Both the position numbers and the translations under genes were made by a program. This document shows positions 1 through 5,388 of a stretch of DNA of 5,718 nt, one piece after another (position 1 is the stretch's first letter; each line of letters opens with the position of its first letter). The notes beneath the pieces are model-generated. The model searched no databases, was not told the origin of the DNA, and saw only the letters and a program-made list of their open reading frames with translations. Source of the stretch: Candidatus Cryptobacteroides faecihippi (GTDB taxonomy: Bacteria > Bacteroidota > Bacteroidia > Bacteroidales > UBA932). The stretch covers positions 1 to 5,718 of the forward strand of contig JAGHSC010000120.1 in assembly GCA_018066065.1 (NCBI GenBank), read 5' to 3'.

Positions 1-704
1 GGATAGGACTGGTAGTCGTACTTCATCAGCGAACGCCTGATGAAGTTGCAGAAGTTCCTGTCCACCAATTCCTTGGCATAAGGGACATCATAGTAGTGCG
101 AAGCCACGAACGGAGCGATCGTGCCCAGGTAGCCTGCAGGGCTCGCAGACTTGTAGACATTTGCCACGATCTCCGGATAGGTGTGTGCGAAGCTGGACTC
201 GAAATCGATCTTGAGTTGCTCCGGGACCTCACCCTTGAGATAGTCGGCGAGGAAGAGCTTGCCGAGGGCAGATCCTGCACCCTCGTCGCCCAGGATGAAA
301 CCACCGGCATAGACATTCTGGCTGATGCCGGTCCCATCGTAGAAGCAGCTGTTCGAGCCTGTGCCGAGAATGGCGACGATGCCCTTGCCATGACCGCAGG
401 CTGCCCTCGCGGCAGCAAGCATGTCATTCTGGAAATCGACATCATCGACATCCACAAGAGACCTGACATGGCTGACGACGGCCGAGCGTATCTCATCGGT
501 CACCACTCCGGCCGCATAGAGATAGAATCCTTCGAGGCGGGAGCATCCTGCCTTGGATATTCCTTCAGAGATGGTCTGGAGGACAGACTCCAGGGACATG
601 GATGAAACATTCATTCCCGAAAGGAGGAACTGGCCAGTCTGGCTTCCGTCCTCGACAAGGCGCCAGTCGCTCTTGGTGGCGCCGCTTTCAACAATTATCT
701 TCAT
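1..704 (-). CDS. BadF/BadG/BcrA/BcrD-type N-acetylhexosamine kinase, 3' end cut by window
   Basis: Reading down from an ATG at 704 gives an uninterrupted 234-residue frame to the left edge; no stop codon is reached, so the C-terminus is missing (relatives are about 280 residues, so perhaps 50 are lost). Visible ASKHA-fold signatures are an N-terminal phosphate-1 loop ESGATKSDW (residues 6-14), a phosphate-2 loop ILGTGSNS (112-119) and GGFILGDEGAGSALG (134-148), the GDEGSG-like motif of this family. It has no signal peptide or membrane segment, so it should be cytoplasmic. The start shares one base with the murQ stop (TGATG), implying translational coupling. In this family, MurK of Clostridium acetobutylicum phosphorylates MurNAc and GlcNAc. 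Coupling to MurQ makes ATP-dependent MurNAc and/or GlcNAc 6-phosphorylation the best inference; substrate specificity cannot be read from the sequence. Position 6 is Glu where Asp is usual. Confidence 0.88.
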   Translation of the reverse strand, partial: MKIIVESGATKSDWRLVEDGSQTGQFLLSGMNVSSMSLESVLQTISEGISKAGCSRLEGFYLYAAGVVTDEIRSAVVSHVRSLVDVDDVDFQNDMLAAARAACGHGKGIVAILGTGSNSCFYDGTGISQNVYAGGFILGDEGAGSALGKLFLADYLKGEVPEQLKIDFESSFAHTYPEIVANVYKSASPAGYLGTIAPFVASHYYDVPYAKELVDRNFCNFIRRSLMKYDYQSY

Positions 705-1513
705 CACTTTCCGCTGTTGTAGGCATCGACCGCTGCACGGACCTGGCCATGCTCCAGAAGGAGAGACCTGGCGAAGTCGTAGTCCTCGATGCCGGTTGCT
801 TCCATCACCATCCTGGTTCCCCTGTCGACCAGCTTGCTGTTGCTCAGATGCATGTCGACCATCTTGCAGCCCTTGACATGGCCAAGAAGGATCATTGCAG
901 AAGTCGAGATCATGTTCAGGACAAGCTTCTCTGCCGTTCCGGCCTTCATCCTGGTACTTCCGGTCACGAACTCCGGGCCCACGACAACCTCGATCGGAAT
1001 TTCCGAAGCCTCAGCCATCGGCGATCCCTCATTGCAAGTGACGCATGAAGTGAAGAGTCCATTCTCGCGGGCAGTACGGATCGCACCGATCACATAAGGA
1101 GTCGTACCCGAGGCAGCGATGCCGATGACACAGTCATCAGCCGTCGGACTGAACGGAAGCATGTCCTTCCATCCCTGCTCCGGATCATCCTCGGCGCCTT
1201 CGACCGCAGTGCGGATCGCACCGTCGCCGCCGGCGATCAGTCCGATGAACTTGTCGAAGACTCCGTAGGTCGGAGGAATCTCCGATGCATCGACGACTCC
1301 AAGCCTGCCGCTGGTGCCGGCTCCGAGATAGAACACCCTTCCTCCCCTCTTCATCCTTTCGACGACTGCGTCGACAACCTTCTGGATGACAGGGATTACG
1401 CCATTTATAGCCTCGGGTACCTTGCGGTCCTCGGTGTTCATTCCATGAAGCAATTCAGAGGTGGACATCTTGTCCAGATCCGGATAGAGAGAATTCTGCT
1501 CGGTGGTTCTCAT
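704..1513 (-). CDS. murQ: N-acetylmuramic acid 6-phosphate etherase MurQ
   Basis: This 269-residue cytoplasmic SIS-domain enzyme cleaves the D-lactyl ether of MurNAc-6-phosphate to give GlcNAc-6-phosphate and D-lactate in cell-wall recycling. Diagnostic stretches are YLGAGTSGRLGVVDASEIPP (62-81), AVEGAEDD (103-110), GIAASGTTPYVIGA (131-144) and EFVTGSTRMKAGTAEKLVLN (181-200). E78 matches the catalytic Glu83 of E. coli MurQ, and E108 probably matches Glu114. The protein is about 30 residues shorter than the E. coli enzyme, mainly at the C-terminus; the SIS core is intact. The start at 1513 is supported by the normal N-terminus (TEQNSLYPDLDKMS) and by a -7-like box 26 nt upstream. Upstream AAGAAAGA is only weakly Shine-Dalgarno-like. 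It is the first gene of a unit with the kinase downstream. Confidence 0.97.
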   Translation of the reverse strand: MRTTEQNSLYPDLDKMSTSELLHGMNTEDRKVPEAINGVIPVIQKVVDAVVERMKRGGRVFYLGAGTSGRLGVVDASEIPPTYGVFDKFIGLIAGGDGAIRTAVEGAEDDPEQGWKDMLPFSPTADDCVIGIAASGTTPYVIGAIRTARENGLFTSCVTCNEGSPMAEASEIPIEVVVGPEFVTGSTRMKAGTAEKLVLNMISTSAMILLGHVKGCKMVDMHLSNSKLVDRGTRMVMEATGIEDYDFARSLLLEHGQVRAAVDAYNSGK

Positions 1514-1538
1514 GTGCTGTCTTTCTTAAAAAACATCG

Positions 1539-1546
1539 CAAATATA
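1539..1546 (-). promoter_or_regulatory. Bacteroidota-type -7 element for murQ
   Basis: On the minus strand this reads TATATTTG, an exact match to TAnnTTTG. It would place a transcription start near 1532, leaving a leader of about 18 nt before the murQ ATG. No good TTTG -33 element lies at the usual 19-21 bp spacing (the nearest TTTG is 26 bp away), so the promoter is weak or needs an activator. The call rests on the motif only. Confidence 0.5.
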
Positions 1547-1581
1547 CTCAAAGCATGTGAATAATCTTAAGACAAAAACAC

Positions 1582-1589
1582 TAACTTTG
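1582..1589 (+). promoter_or_regulatory. Bacteroidota-type -7 element for the murB operon
   Basis: TAACTTTG is an exact TAnnTTTG match 22 bp before the murB ATG. A start near 1596 would give a leader of about 15 nt. The upstream TGTG at 1556-1559 is a poor -33 candidate with 22-bp spacing. The box lies 35 bp from the opposing murQ -7 element, so the two promoters are back to back and polymerases would compete for the same upstream DNA. Confidence 0.5.
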
Positions 1590-1611
1590 TAGACAGACGG
1601 ACAAACAGAGG

Positions 1612-2643
1612 ATGATAACGAGAGAAGAAGCCAAGGATCTCAGGATGCACAACACCTTCCGCATGAAGGCCAGGTGTGCAGCCTTTGTGGAGTATGACAC
1701 GGTAGATGACATATTCCACATTGACTTCACGTTCCTCCCGAAGCCGGTGAGAAGCATCGGTGCGGGAAGCAATCTCCTTATCACAAAGGACTTTCCGGGC
1801 ACTCTCCTGCATTCAAGGATCAGGTTCCTCAGGGAGATAGCCTCTCACGACGACGATGTCCTGGTCGAGGCTGGGGCGGGAGTTCCGTTCGACAGCTTCG
1901 TGGACTGGTCATGCTCGCTGCGTCTGTGGGGAGCCGAGAACCTCTCCAGGATTCCGGGCGATGTCGGAGCCGCGGCCGTGCAGAACATCGGAGCGTACGG
2001 AGTCGAGGTCTCGGACATCATCGTGAGGGTCAACTGCTTCGACTGCAAGGAAAGGAAGATGGTGACCTTCGAGAAGAAGGACTGCATGTACGGCTACAGG
2101 GACTCCTATTTCAAGAGTCACGACAGCGAGGGACGCTACATCGTCACAAGCGTGCTGTTCAAGCTGACCAGGGAGAAGTCCCCGAGGCTGGACTACGGCA
2201 ACCTCCGCGAGCTGGTCGGAAGCAAGACCATCTTCGCCCCGAATGACGTCCGCAAGGTCATCAACTCCATCAGGGCGGAAAAGTACCCGGACCCGAAGGT
2301 GATGGGAAATGCAGGAAGCTTCTTCATGAACCCTGTCGTCACGGACGAGAAGTTCAGGGAGATCGAGGAGCTGGAGCGAAGGGAGAACGGAGCCGAGGCA
2401 GAAGTCCCGCATGTGAATATTCCCGGAGGGGTGAGGATCCACGCTGCATGGCTGATCGACAGGTGCGGGCTGAAGGGAATGGAGAATGGCGGAGCGGCAG
2501 TCTTTGAGAACCAGCCTCTTGTGCTCGTGAACAAGACTGGGAAGGCCACGGCAAGGGAAGTTCTGGAACTGGAGGCGACCATACGCGACACAGTCATGGA
2601 AAGGTTCGGAGTCGAGCTCCAGGCTGAAGTTGAACACATTTAA
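1612..2643 (+). CDS. murB: UDP-N-acetylenolpyruvoylglucosamine reductase MurB
   Basis: This 343-residue FAD enzyme performs the NADPH-dependent reduction of UDP-GlcNAc-enolpyruvate to UDP-MurNAc, the second committed step of peptidoglycan synthesis, in the cytoplasm. FAD-binding signatures are SIGAGSNLLI (48-57) and GAENLSRIPGDVGAAAVQNI (107-126, followed by GAYGVEV). The substrate/catalytic signatures are GYRDSYFK (161-168; R163 matches E. coli Arg159), GNAGSFFMNP (232-241; S236 matches the proton donor Ser229), AAWLIDRCGLKG (278-289) and a C-terminal AEV with E339 matching Glu325. The intact YRDS loop and full C-terminal domain indicate a type I MurB of normal length. The ATG at 1612 fits the usual start, with the LRMHNTFRM core right after it, and lies 22 bp past a TAnnTTTG box. 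It is the likely first gene of a three-gene unit and is divergent from murQ. Confidence 0.97.
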   Translation: MITREEAKDLRMHNTFRMKARCAAFVEYDTVDDIFHIDFTFLPKPVRSIGAGSNLLITKDFPGTLLHSRIRFLREIASHDDDVLVEAGAGVPFDSFVDWSCSLRLWGAENLSRIPGDVGAAAVQNIGAYGVEVSDIIVRVNCFDCKERKMVTFEKKDCMYGYRDSYFKSHDSEGRYIVTSVLFKLTREKSPRLDYGNLRELVGSKTIFAPNDVRKVINSIRAEKYPDPKVMGNAGSFFMNPVVTDEKFREIEELERRENGAEAEVPHVNIPGGVRIHAAWLIDRCGLKGMENGGAAVFENQPLVLVNKTGKATAREVLELEATIRDTVMERFGVELQAEVEHI

Positions 2644-2666
2644 CAACACATAAAAGTCAATTCACC

Positions 2667-2990
2667 ATGTGCGAGGAAAACAAGACCAATCCTGCCGACC
2701 TCAACGGAGACGGCAAGGTCACGATCAAGGAGCAGATCCAGTATGCAGCCATGCAGGCTAAGGCAAAGGCTGAGGAACTTGCAGAGAAGGCAAAGGAGTC
2801 CGAGGCATTCGCCAAGGCTAAGGAATTCGCCGACAAGGCCACCGCAAAGGCAGACGAGATTGCCGCCAAGGTAAAGGAGTCAGACGTCTATGCTGCTGCA
2901 ACCGAGAAGGCTGCCGAACTCAAGGAAGAGGCCAAGGAAGCAATCGAAAAGGCCAAGGAAAAGATCGAGGAAAAGAAGAATCAGGCCTAG
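2667..2990 (+). CDS. Small protein with one EF-hand loop and a Lys/Ala/Glu-rich helical repeat tail; function unknown
   Basis: The protein has 107 residues. Residues 11-22, DLNGDGKVTIKE, fit a 12-residue EF-hand/dockerin-type calcium loop: Asp at position 1, Asn at 3, Asp at 5, Gly at 6, Lys at 7 (backbone ligand), Val at 8 and Glu at 12. Residues 23-107 are almost only A, K, E and D, with no proline or glycine, so one long charged helix or coiled coil is expected. Residues 31-48 recur at 58-75 with 10 of 18 identities. About 21 Lys against 25 Asp/Glu makes it slightly acidic, which argues against a histone-H1-like DNA binder. There is no signal peptide or membrane segment, so it is probably cytoplasmic. 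It lies 23 nt after murB and 3 nt before the TupA-like gene, so it is probably co-transcribed. I do not recognise a family; LEA-like, YtxH-like or scaffold roles are possible but unsupported. A lone EF-hand may not bind calcium strongly. Confidence 0.82.
   Translation: MCEENKTNPADLNGDGKVTIKEQIQYAAMQAKAKAEELAEKAKESEAFAKAKEFADKATAKADEIAAKVKESDVYAAATEKAAELKEEAKEAIEKAKEKIEEKKNQA
2697..2732 (+). other. EF-hand-like calcium-binding loop (residues 11-22)
   Basis: The codons encode DLNGDGKVTIKE. All ligand positions of the canonical loop are filled (1 Asp, 3 Asn, 5 Asp, 9 Thr, 12 Glu), with Gly at 6 and hydrophobic Val at 8. There is no second loop in the protein, so pairing would require dimerisation or another partner. 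Confidence 0.7.
2757..2891 (+). repeat. Internal duplication in the helical tail (27-residue period)
   Basis: AKAKAEELAEKAKESEAF (residues 31-48, nt 2757-2810) aligns without gaps to ATAKADEIAAKVKESDVY (residues 58-75, nt 2838-2891). Ten of 18 positions are identical and most others are conservative (E/D, L/I, F/Y). The shared anchor is KxKES followed by acid-x-aromatic. Given the low-complexity composition, part of the similarity may be convergent. Confidence 0.5.
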
Positions 2991-2993
2991 GGC

Positions 2994-3857
2994 ATGTCTC
3001 TGATAAGGTCAATGCTGCGCTGGGTGCCGGACGAGCTGTATCTGAAGATGCAGTTCCGTAAGATGATGCACCGCAGGCTCGACCTGGACAACCCCAGGAC
3101 CCTCAACGAGAAGCTGCAGTGGCTCAAGCTCCACGACAGGAAGGACATCTACACATCCATCGTGGACAAGGCTTCCGCCAAGGACTACGCCGCAGCGATC
3201 ATCGGCCAGGAGCACATTGTCCCGACCCTGGGGATCTGGGACTCGTTCGACGAGATCGACTTCGACTCGCTTCCGGACAAGTTTGTCCTGAAGGCCACGA
3301 ACGGCAGCGGCAACAGAAGTGTCGTGATCTGCACGGACAAGGCCACATTCGACAGGAAGAAGGCCAGGAGAAAGCTCAGGCACGGGCTTCGCAAGAATGC
3401 CTACATCGAGTACCGCGAATGGCCGTACAAGAACATCAGGCCGAGGATCCTCGCCGAAGTCTTCCTGGAGGAAGATGGCGGCACCCAGCCGCCTGCCGAC
3501 TACAAGTTCCTCTGCTTCGACGGAGTCCCGCACGACGTCATGGTCTGCAAGGACAGGAGCACAGCCGTGCGCTTCCACTACTTCGACAGGGACTGGAACT
3601 ACTACCGCTACGACAAGCACTCCATCAACCTTCCGGAAGGATTCACCCTGCCGAAGCCCGAAGGGATCGACAAGGCTTGGGAGCTTGCAGAGAAGCTCAG
3701 CAAGGGATTCCCATGCGTGAGGGTCGACCTCTACATCATCAAGGGACACGTCTACTTCAGCGAGCTGACCTTCTACCCGGGAAGCGGGTACGACAAGGTC
3801 ATCCTGGAGAGCACAGACAGGATGTACGGAGACCTTCTGAAGCTTCCGAAGGATTAG
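2994..3857 (+). CDS. TupA-like ATP-grasp family protein (surface polysaccharide modification)
   Basis: This 287-residue soluble protein belongs to the TupA-like ATP-grasp family, named after the teichuronopeptide gene tupA and often mislabelled as glycosyltransferase. Family signatures run in order: NPRTLNEKLQWLKLHDR (33-49) and VDKASAKDY (57-65) at the N-terminus; KFVLKATNGSGNRSVVI (96-112), the ATP-binding Lys and glycine-rich loop; ILAEVFLEE (152-160); DYKFLCFDG (169-177); and VRVDLY (242-247) plus ELTFYPGSG (257-265), holding the likely magnesium ligands D245 and E257. ATP-grasp enzymes join a carboxylate to an amine or similar nucleophile through an acyl phosphate, so attachment of an amino acid or peptide to a polysaccharide is the family-level inference; the substrate is unknown. 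The ATG at 2994 follows the previous stop by 3 nt, indicating an operon. Its stop overlaps that of the convergent Stealth gene. Confidence 0.9.
   Translation: MSLIRSMLRWVPDELYLKMQFRKMMHRRLDLDNPRTLNEKLQWLKLHDRKDIYTSIVDKASAKDYAAAIIGQEHIVPTLGIWDSFDEIDFDSLPDKFVLKATNGSGNRSVVICTDKATFDRKKARRKLRHGLRKNAYIEYREWPYKNIRPRILAEVFLEEDGGTQPPADYKFLCFDGVPHDVMVCKDRSTAVRFHYFDRDWNYYRYDKHSINLPEGFTLPKPEGIDKAWELAEKLSKGFPCVRVDLYIIKGHVYFSELTFYPGSGYDKVILESTDRMYGDLLKLPKD
3854..3857. other. Four-base overlap of convergent stop codons (TTAG)
   Basis: The TupA-like frame ends in TAG at 3855-3857, and the Stealth frame, read leftward, ends in TAA at 3856-3854. No spacer remains for an intergenic terminator, so transcripts from both sides must extend into the opposing gene unless termination occurs inside a coding region. 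Confidence 0.9.
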
Positions 3858-4783
3858 GCCAGAGTCCTTTCCACCCACTCGACCACTGCCTTCCTCTCAT
3901 CCTCGGAAGCCTGGTCAAGGGAATTGAAACAAGCAAACTTGCAGCTCGCTTTCGCTTCGGCGGAGGCGAGCTTTGCCTTTACATAGTCCGCCCCCTTCCA
4001 GTGCAGGAGGAACATCAGTCTGCCGGACGGGTCTGCGAGCACAGCCTCTCCCCTCCTTAGCAGGATGGCATACTGAAGAGCCTGTACCTGATGGCGGCCG
4101 AGAGCGCGGAAGCGCTGCCTGATGTTGGCCTCGACGGCCTCCGGGTGCATCCTGTAATAGTCCTGGAAGACAGACTTGAAAAGCGGCCTGGGAGTGTGGA
4201 CAAGGTAGATGAACGAGTTCTTCATGCCACCCATGCGGCAGCCTTCGATCAGCGCTCGCTTGAATGTCGCCCTGCGGTAGCCATGCTTGAGGACGGAGAG
4301 CTCGTACACGAAGCGGGCCCAGATGGCAGAGCGCCTCCGGCCGTAGCACACCGCCTTTCCGTCAGCGGTGAAGAAATCCTCCTCGGTGACAGGCTTGGTG
4401 ATGATGAAGTCATCATTCATCAGAAGGAAATGCTCGCTCAGGGAAGGAATGTTCCAGATCAGGGTCTCGATCGCGGTCGAGTTGAAGACAGGAAGGAACT
4501 CTTCCCTGCCACTGAATATGCAATGATGGTCGACGATCTCCACGGGGATGGCGCTTTCCACATGCGGGTCCTGCCCATCGGTGACGATGAAGATGCGGTT
4601 GATGAACGGGGCGAACTTGTTGATCGAGCGGATGCACCAGTGGATCTCGCCGAGGTCGGCGTACCTGGTGTCCCCACCGACATCGGAACGCGAAAGCGCC
4701 GACGGGTCGCCGTAGAGCCTGCGTTTGGCCTTCAGGACAGGATCGTTCCCGTCCACCCATGGAATGACAACATCTATCTTCAT
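3854..4783 (-). CDS. Stealth-family capsular polysaccharide sugar-phosphate transferase
   Basis: The 309 residues show the conserved Stealth regions in order. CR1 is KIDVVIPWVDGNDP (2-15). CR2 starts at DTRYADLGEIHWCIRSI (38-54), continues with RIFIVTDGQDP (63-73) and FNSTAIETLIWNIPSLSEHF (100-119), and holds LMNDDFIITKPV (121-132), whose Asn-Asp-Asp is the likely metal/phosphosugar site. CR3 is HTPRPLFKSVF (196-206) through RQRFRALGRHQV (222-233). A CR4-like tail, CKFACFNSLDQASEDE (281-296), ends the protein, with FNSL in place of the commoner LND. Known members move hexose-1-phosphate from a nucleotide sugar onto a growing capsule or exopolysaccharide, giving phosphodiester linkages. The protein is cytoplasmic or peripheral, with no membrane helix. 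No other capsule-synthesis genes except the convergent TupA-like gene are in view, so the acceptor is unknown. The start at 4783 gives the canonical MKIDVV opening. Confidence 0.93.
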   Translation of the reverse strand: MKIDVVIPWVDGNDPVLKAKRRLYGDPSALSRSDVGGDTRYADLGEIHWCIRSINKFAPFINRIFIVTDGQDPHVESAIPVEIVDHHCIFSGREEFLPVFNSTAIETLIWNIPSLSEHFLLMNDDFIITKPVTEEDFFTADGKAVCYGRRRSAIWARFVYELSVLKHGYRRATFKRALIEGCRMGGMKNSFIYLVHTPRPLFKSVFQDYYRMHPEAVEANIRQRFRALGRHQVQALQYAILLRRGEAVLADPSGRLMFLLHWKGADYVKAKLASAEAKASCKFACFNSLDQASEDERKAVVEWVERTLA

Positions 4784-4816
4784 CTCTGGAACAGTGGATA
4801 TTCACCTGCAATATTA

Positions 4817-4824
4817 CAAATATT
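4817..4824 (-). promoter_or_regulatory. Possible -7 element for the Stealth gene
   Basis: On the minus strand this reads AATATTTG, 7 of 8 matches to TAnnTTTG, 33 bp upstream of the Stealth ATG at 4783. A second imperfect candidate, TAATATTG, lies slightly closer at 4810-4817. Neither has an obvious -33 element, so this is weaker than the opposing box. Confidence 0.3.
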
Positions 4825-4830
4825 TTTTGC

Positions 4831-4838
4831 TATATTTG
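4831..4838 (+). promoter_or_regulatory. Bacteroidota-type -7 element for the C_GCAxxG_C_C gene
   Basis: TATATTTG matches TAnnTTTG exactly, 50 bp before the ATG. The implied start near 4845 gives a leader of about 44 nt. No clear TTTG -33 element lies 19-21 bp upstream. The leader has a GGAAGGA run at 4849-4855, too far from the ATG (33 nt) to act as a ribosome site for it. Confidence 0.5.
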
Positions 4839-4888
4839 TGGATGTTTTGGAAGGATTGAACCATTCACGAACCAACCAGTGAAGAAAC

Positions 4889-5368
4889 ATGACATCTGAG
4901 GGAGTTTCCAGAGAGGAAAGGGCCAAGGCACTTTTCCGCCAAGGGTACAACTGCTGCCAGGCAGTCCTGCTCGCCTTTCAGGATGTCACCGGGCTGGACA
5001 CAGATGCCCTGCTGAAGGTCTCTTCCGGACTTGGAGGCGGAATGGCGAGGATGCGCGAGACTTGCGGGACAGTGTCTGCGATGGCGATCATCGCCGGCTT
5101 CCTATCCCCTGCCACCGACCCATCCGTCCACAGCCAGAGGACGTCGAACTATGCGCTTGTGCAGAAGTTTGCCGCTGAGTTCCGCGACAGGAACGGAAGC
5201 ATTTCCTGCAGGGAACTTCTCTCGCTGAAGTCAGCGGGATGGCAGGCACCGGAGCCCTCGGTCAGGACAGATGAATTCTACAGGACAAGGCCATGCGAGC
5301 GCTCCGTAGGCGATGCGGCAGGCATCCTGGAGGCATGGATGGCGGAAAACATGAAAGAGAACGTATAA
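4889..5368 (+). CDS. C_GCAxxG_C_C family (C-GCAxxG-C-C) cysteine protein, putative redox/metal protein
   Basis: This 159-residue protein has the spaced cysteine pattern of the C_GCAxxG_C_C family. The features are GYNCCQAVLLAF (19-30; C22, C23), SSGLGGGMARMRETCGTVSA (45-64; C59), SISCRELL (104-111; C107) and RPCERSVGDAAGILEAWM (134-151; C136). The typical C-terminal helix follows the last cysteine. No signal peptide or membrane span is seen. The biochemical role of the family is not settled; the conserved cysteines suggest a redox centre or metal or Fe-S binding. Here the position after CGTVS is Ala rather than the Gly I would expect. The ATG at 4889 gives the usual short lead-in before GYNCCQA and lies 50 bp past a TAnnTTTG box. 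The NifU-like Fe-S scaffold gene 20 nt downstream is probably in the same unit and supports an Fe-S or redox context. Confidence 0.88.
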   Translation: MTSEGVSREERAKALFRQGYNCCQAVLLAFQDVTGLDTDALLKVSSGLGGGMARMRETCGTVSAMAIIAGFLSPATDPSVHSQRTSNYALVQKFAAEFRDRNGSISCRELLSLKSAGWQAPEPSVRTDEFYRTRPCERSVGDAAGILEAWMAENMKENV

Positions 5369-5378
5369 CTTTATATTT
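5364..5378 (+). promoter_or_regulatory. Weak -7-like sequences before the NifU-like gene
   Basis: TATAACTTTATATTT contains two one-mismatch versions of TAnnTTTG (TAACTTTA and, continuing past the end, TATATTTT). A start near 5385 would leave almost no leader, so this is either a marginal internal promoter or just AT-rich spacer in an operon. There is no Shine-Dalgarno sequence, but an A-rich CAGAAAAT precedes the ATG, which is common for Bacteroidota initiation. Confidence 0.2.
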
Positions 5379-5388
5379 TTCAGAAAAT

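Larger units (their letters stand above)
4816..4839. repeat. 8+8 bp inverted repeat overlapping divergent -7 elements
   Basis: ACAAATAT at 4816-4823 and ATATTTGT at 4832-4839 are exact reverse complements separated by 8 nt (TTTTTGCT). The right arm overlaps the plus-strand TATATTTG -7 box; the left arm on the minus strand reads AATATTTG, one mismatch from TAnnTTTG. The symmetry may simply be two opposed promoter elements, or an operator serving both genes. Confidence 0.5.

Noticed and set aside
96..605. 169-aa plus-strand frame opposite the kinase
   Set aside because: The kinase reading on the minus strand has ordered ATP-binding motifs over the same bases; the plus-strand product matches nothing I know.
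1590..1611. AGACAGACGGACAAACAG, a roughly 8-nt imperfect tandem repeat before murB
   Set aside because: It is short, imperfect and lies in the presumed leader; there is no reason to treat it as an operator without conservation data.
1909..2649. 246-aa minus-strand frame opposite murB
   Set aside because: It is antisense to all the conserved MurB motifs, has no recognisable domain, and its composition is that of a shadow frame.
2667..2990. The KAE-rich protein as a histone-H1-like nucleoid protein
   Set aside because: Acidic residues slightly outnumber lysines (about 25 to 21) and there is no proline, unlike the strongly basic PAKK-type tails of bacterial H1-like proteins.
3009..3878. Long open frame (289 aa) on the minus strand opposite the TupA-like gene
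   Set aside because: It is exactly antisense to a gene with clear ATP-grasp motifs. Its translation is rich in V, L, D and R with no recognisable domain, as expected from a GC-rich coding shadow.
4842..4859. Five-codon upstream ORF (MFWKD) in the leader of the C_GCAxxG_C_C gene
   Set aside because: The ATG falls at or before the predicted transcription start and there is no sign of attenuation structure; most likely chance.
4091..4882. 263-aa plus-strand frame opposite the Stealth gene
   Set aside because: It covers the Stealth CR1-CR3 regions in antisense and its start has no promoter or family signature. It also runs into the AT-rich divergent promoter region, which is not coding-like.
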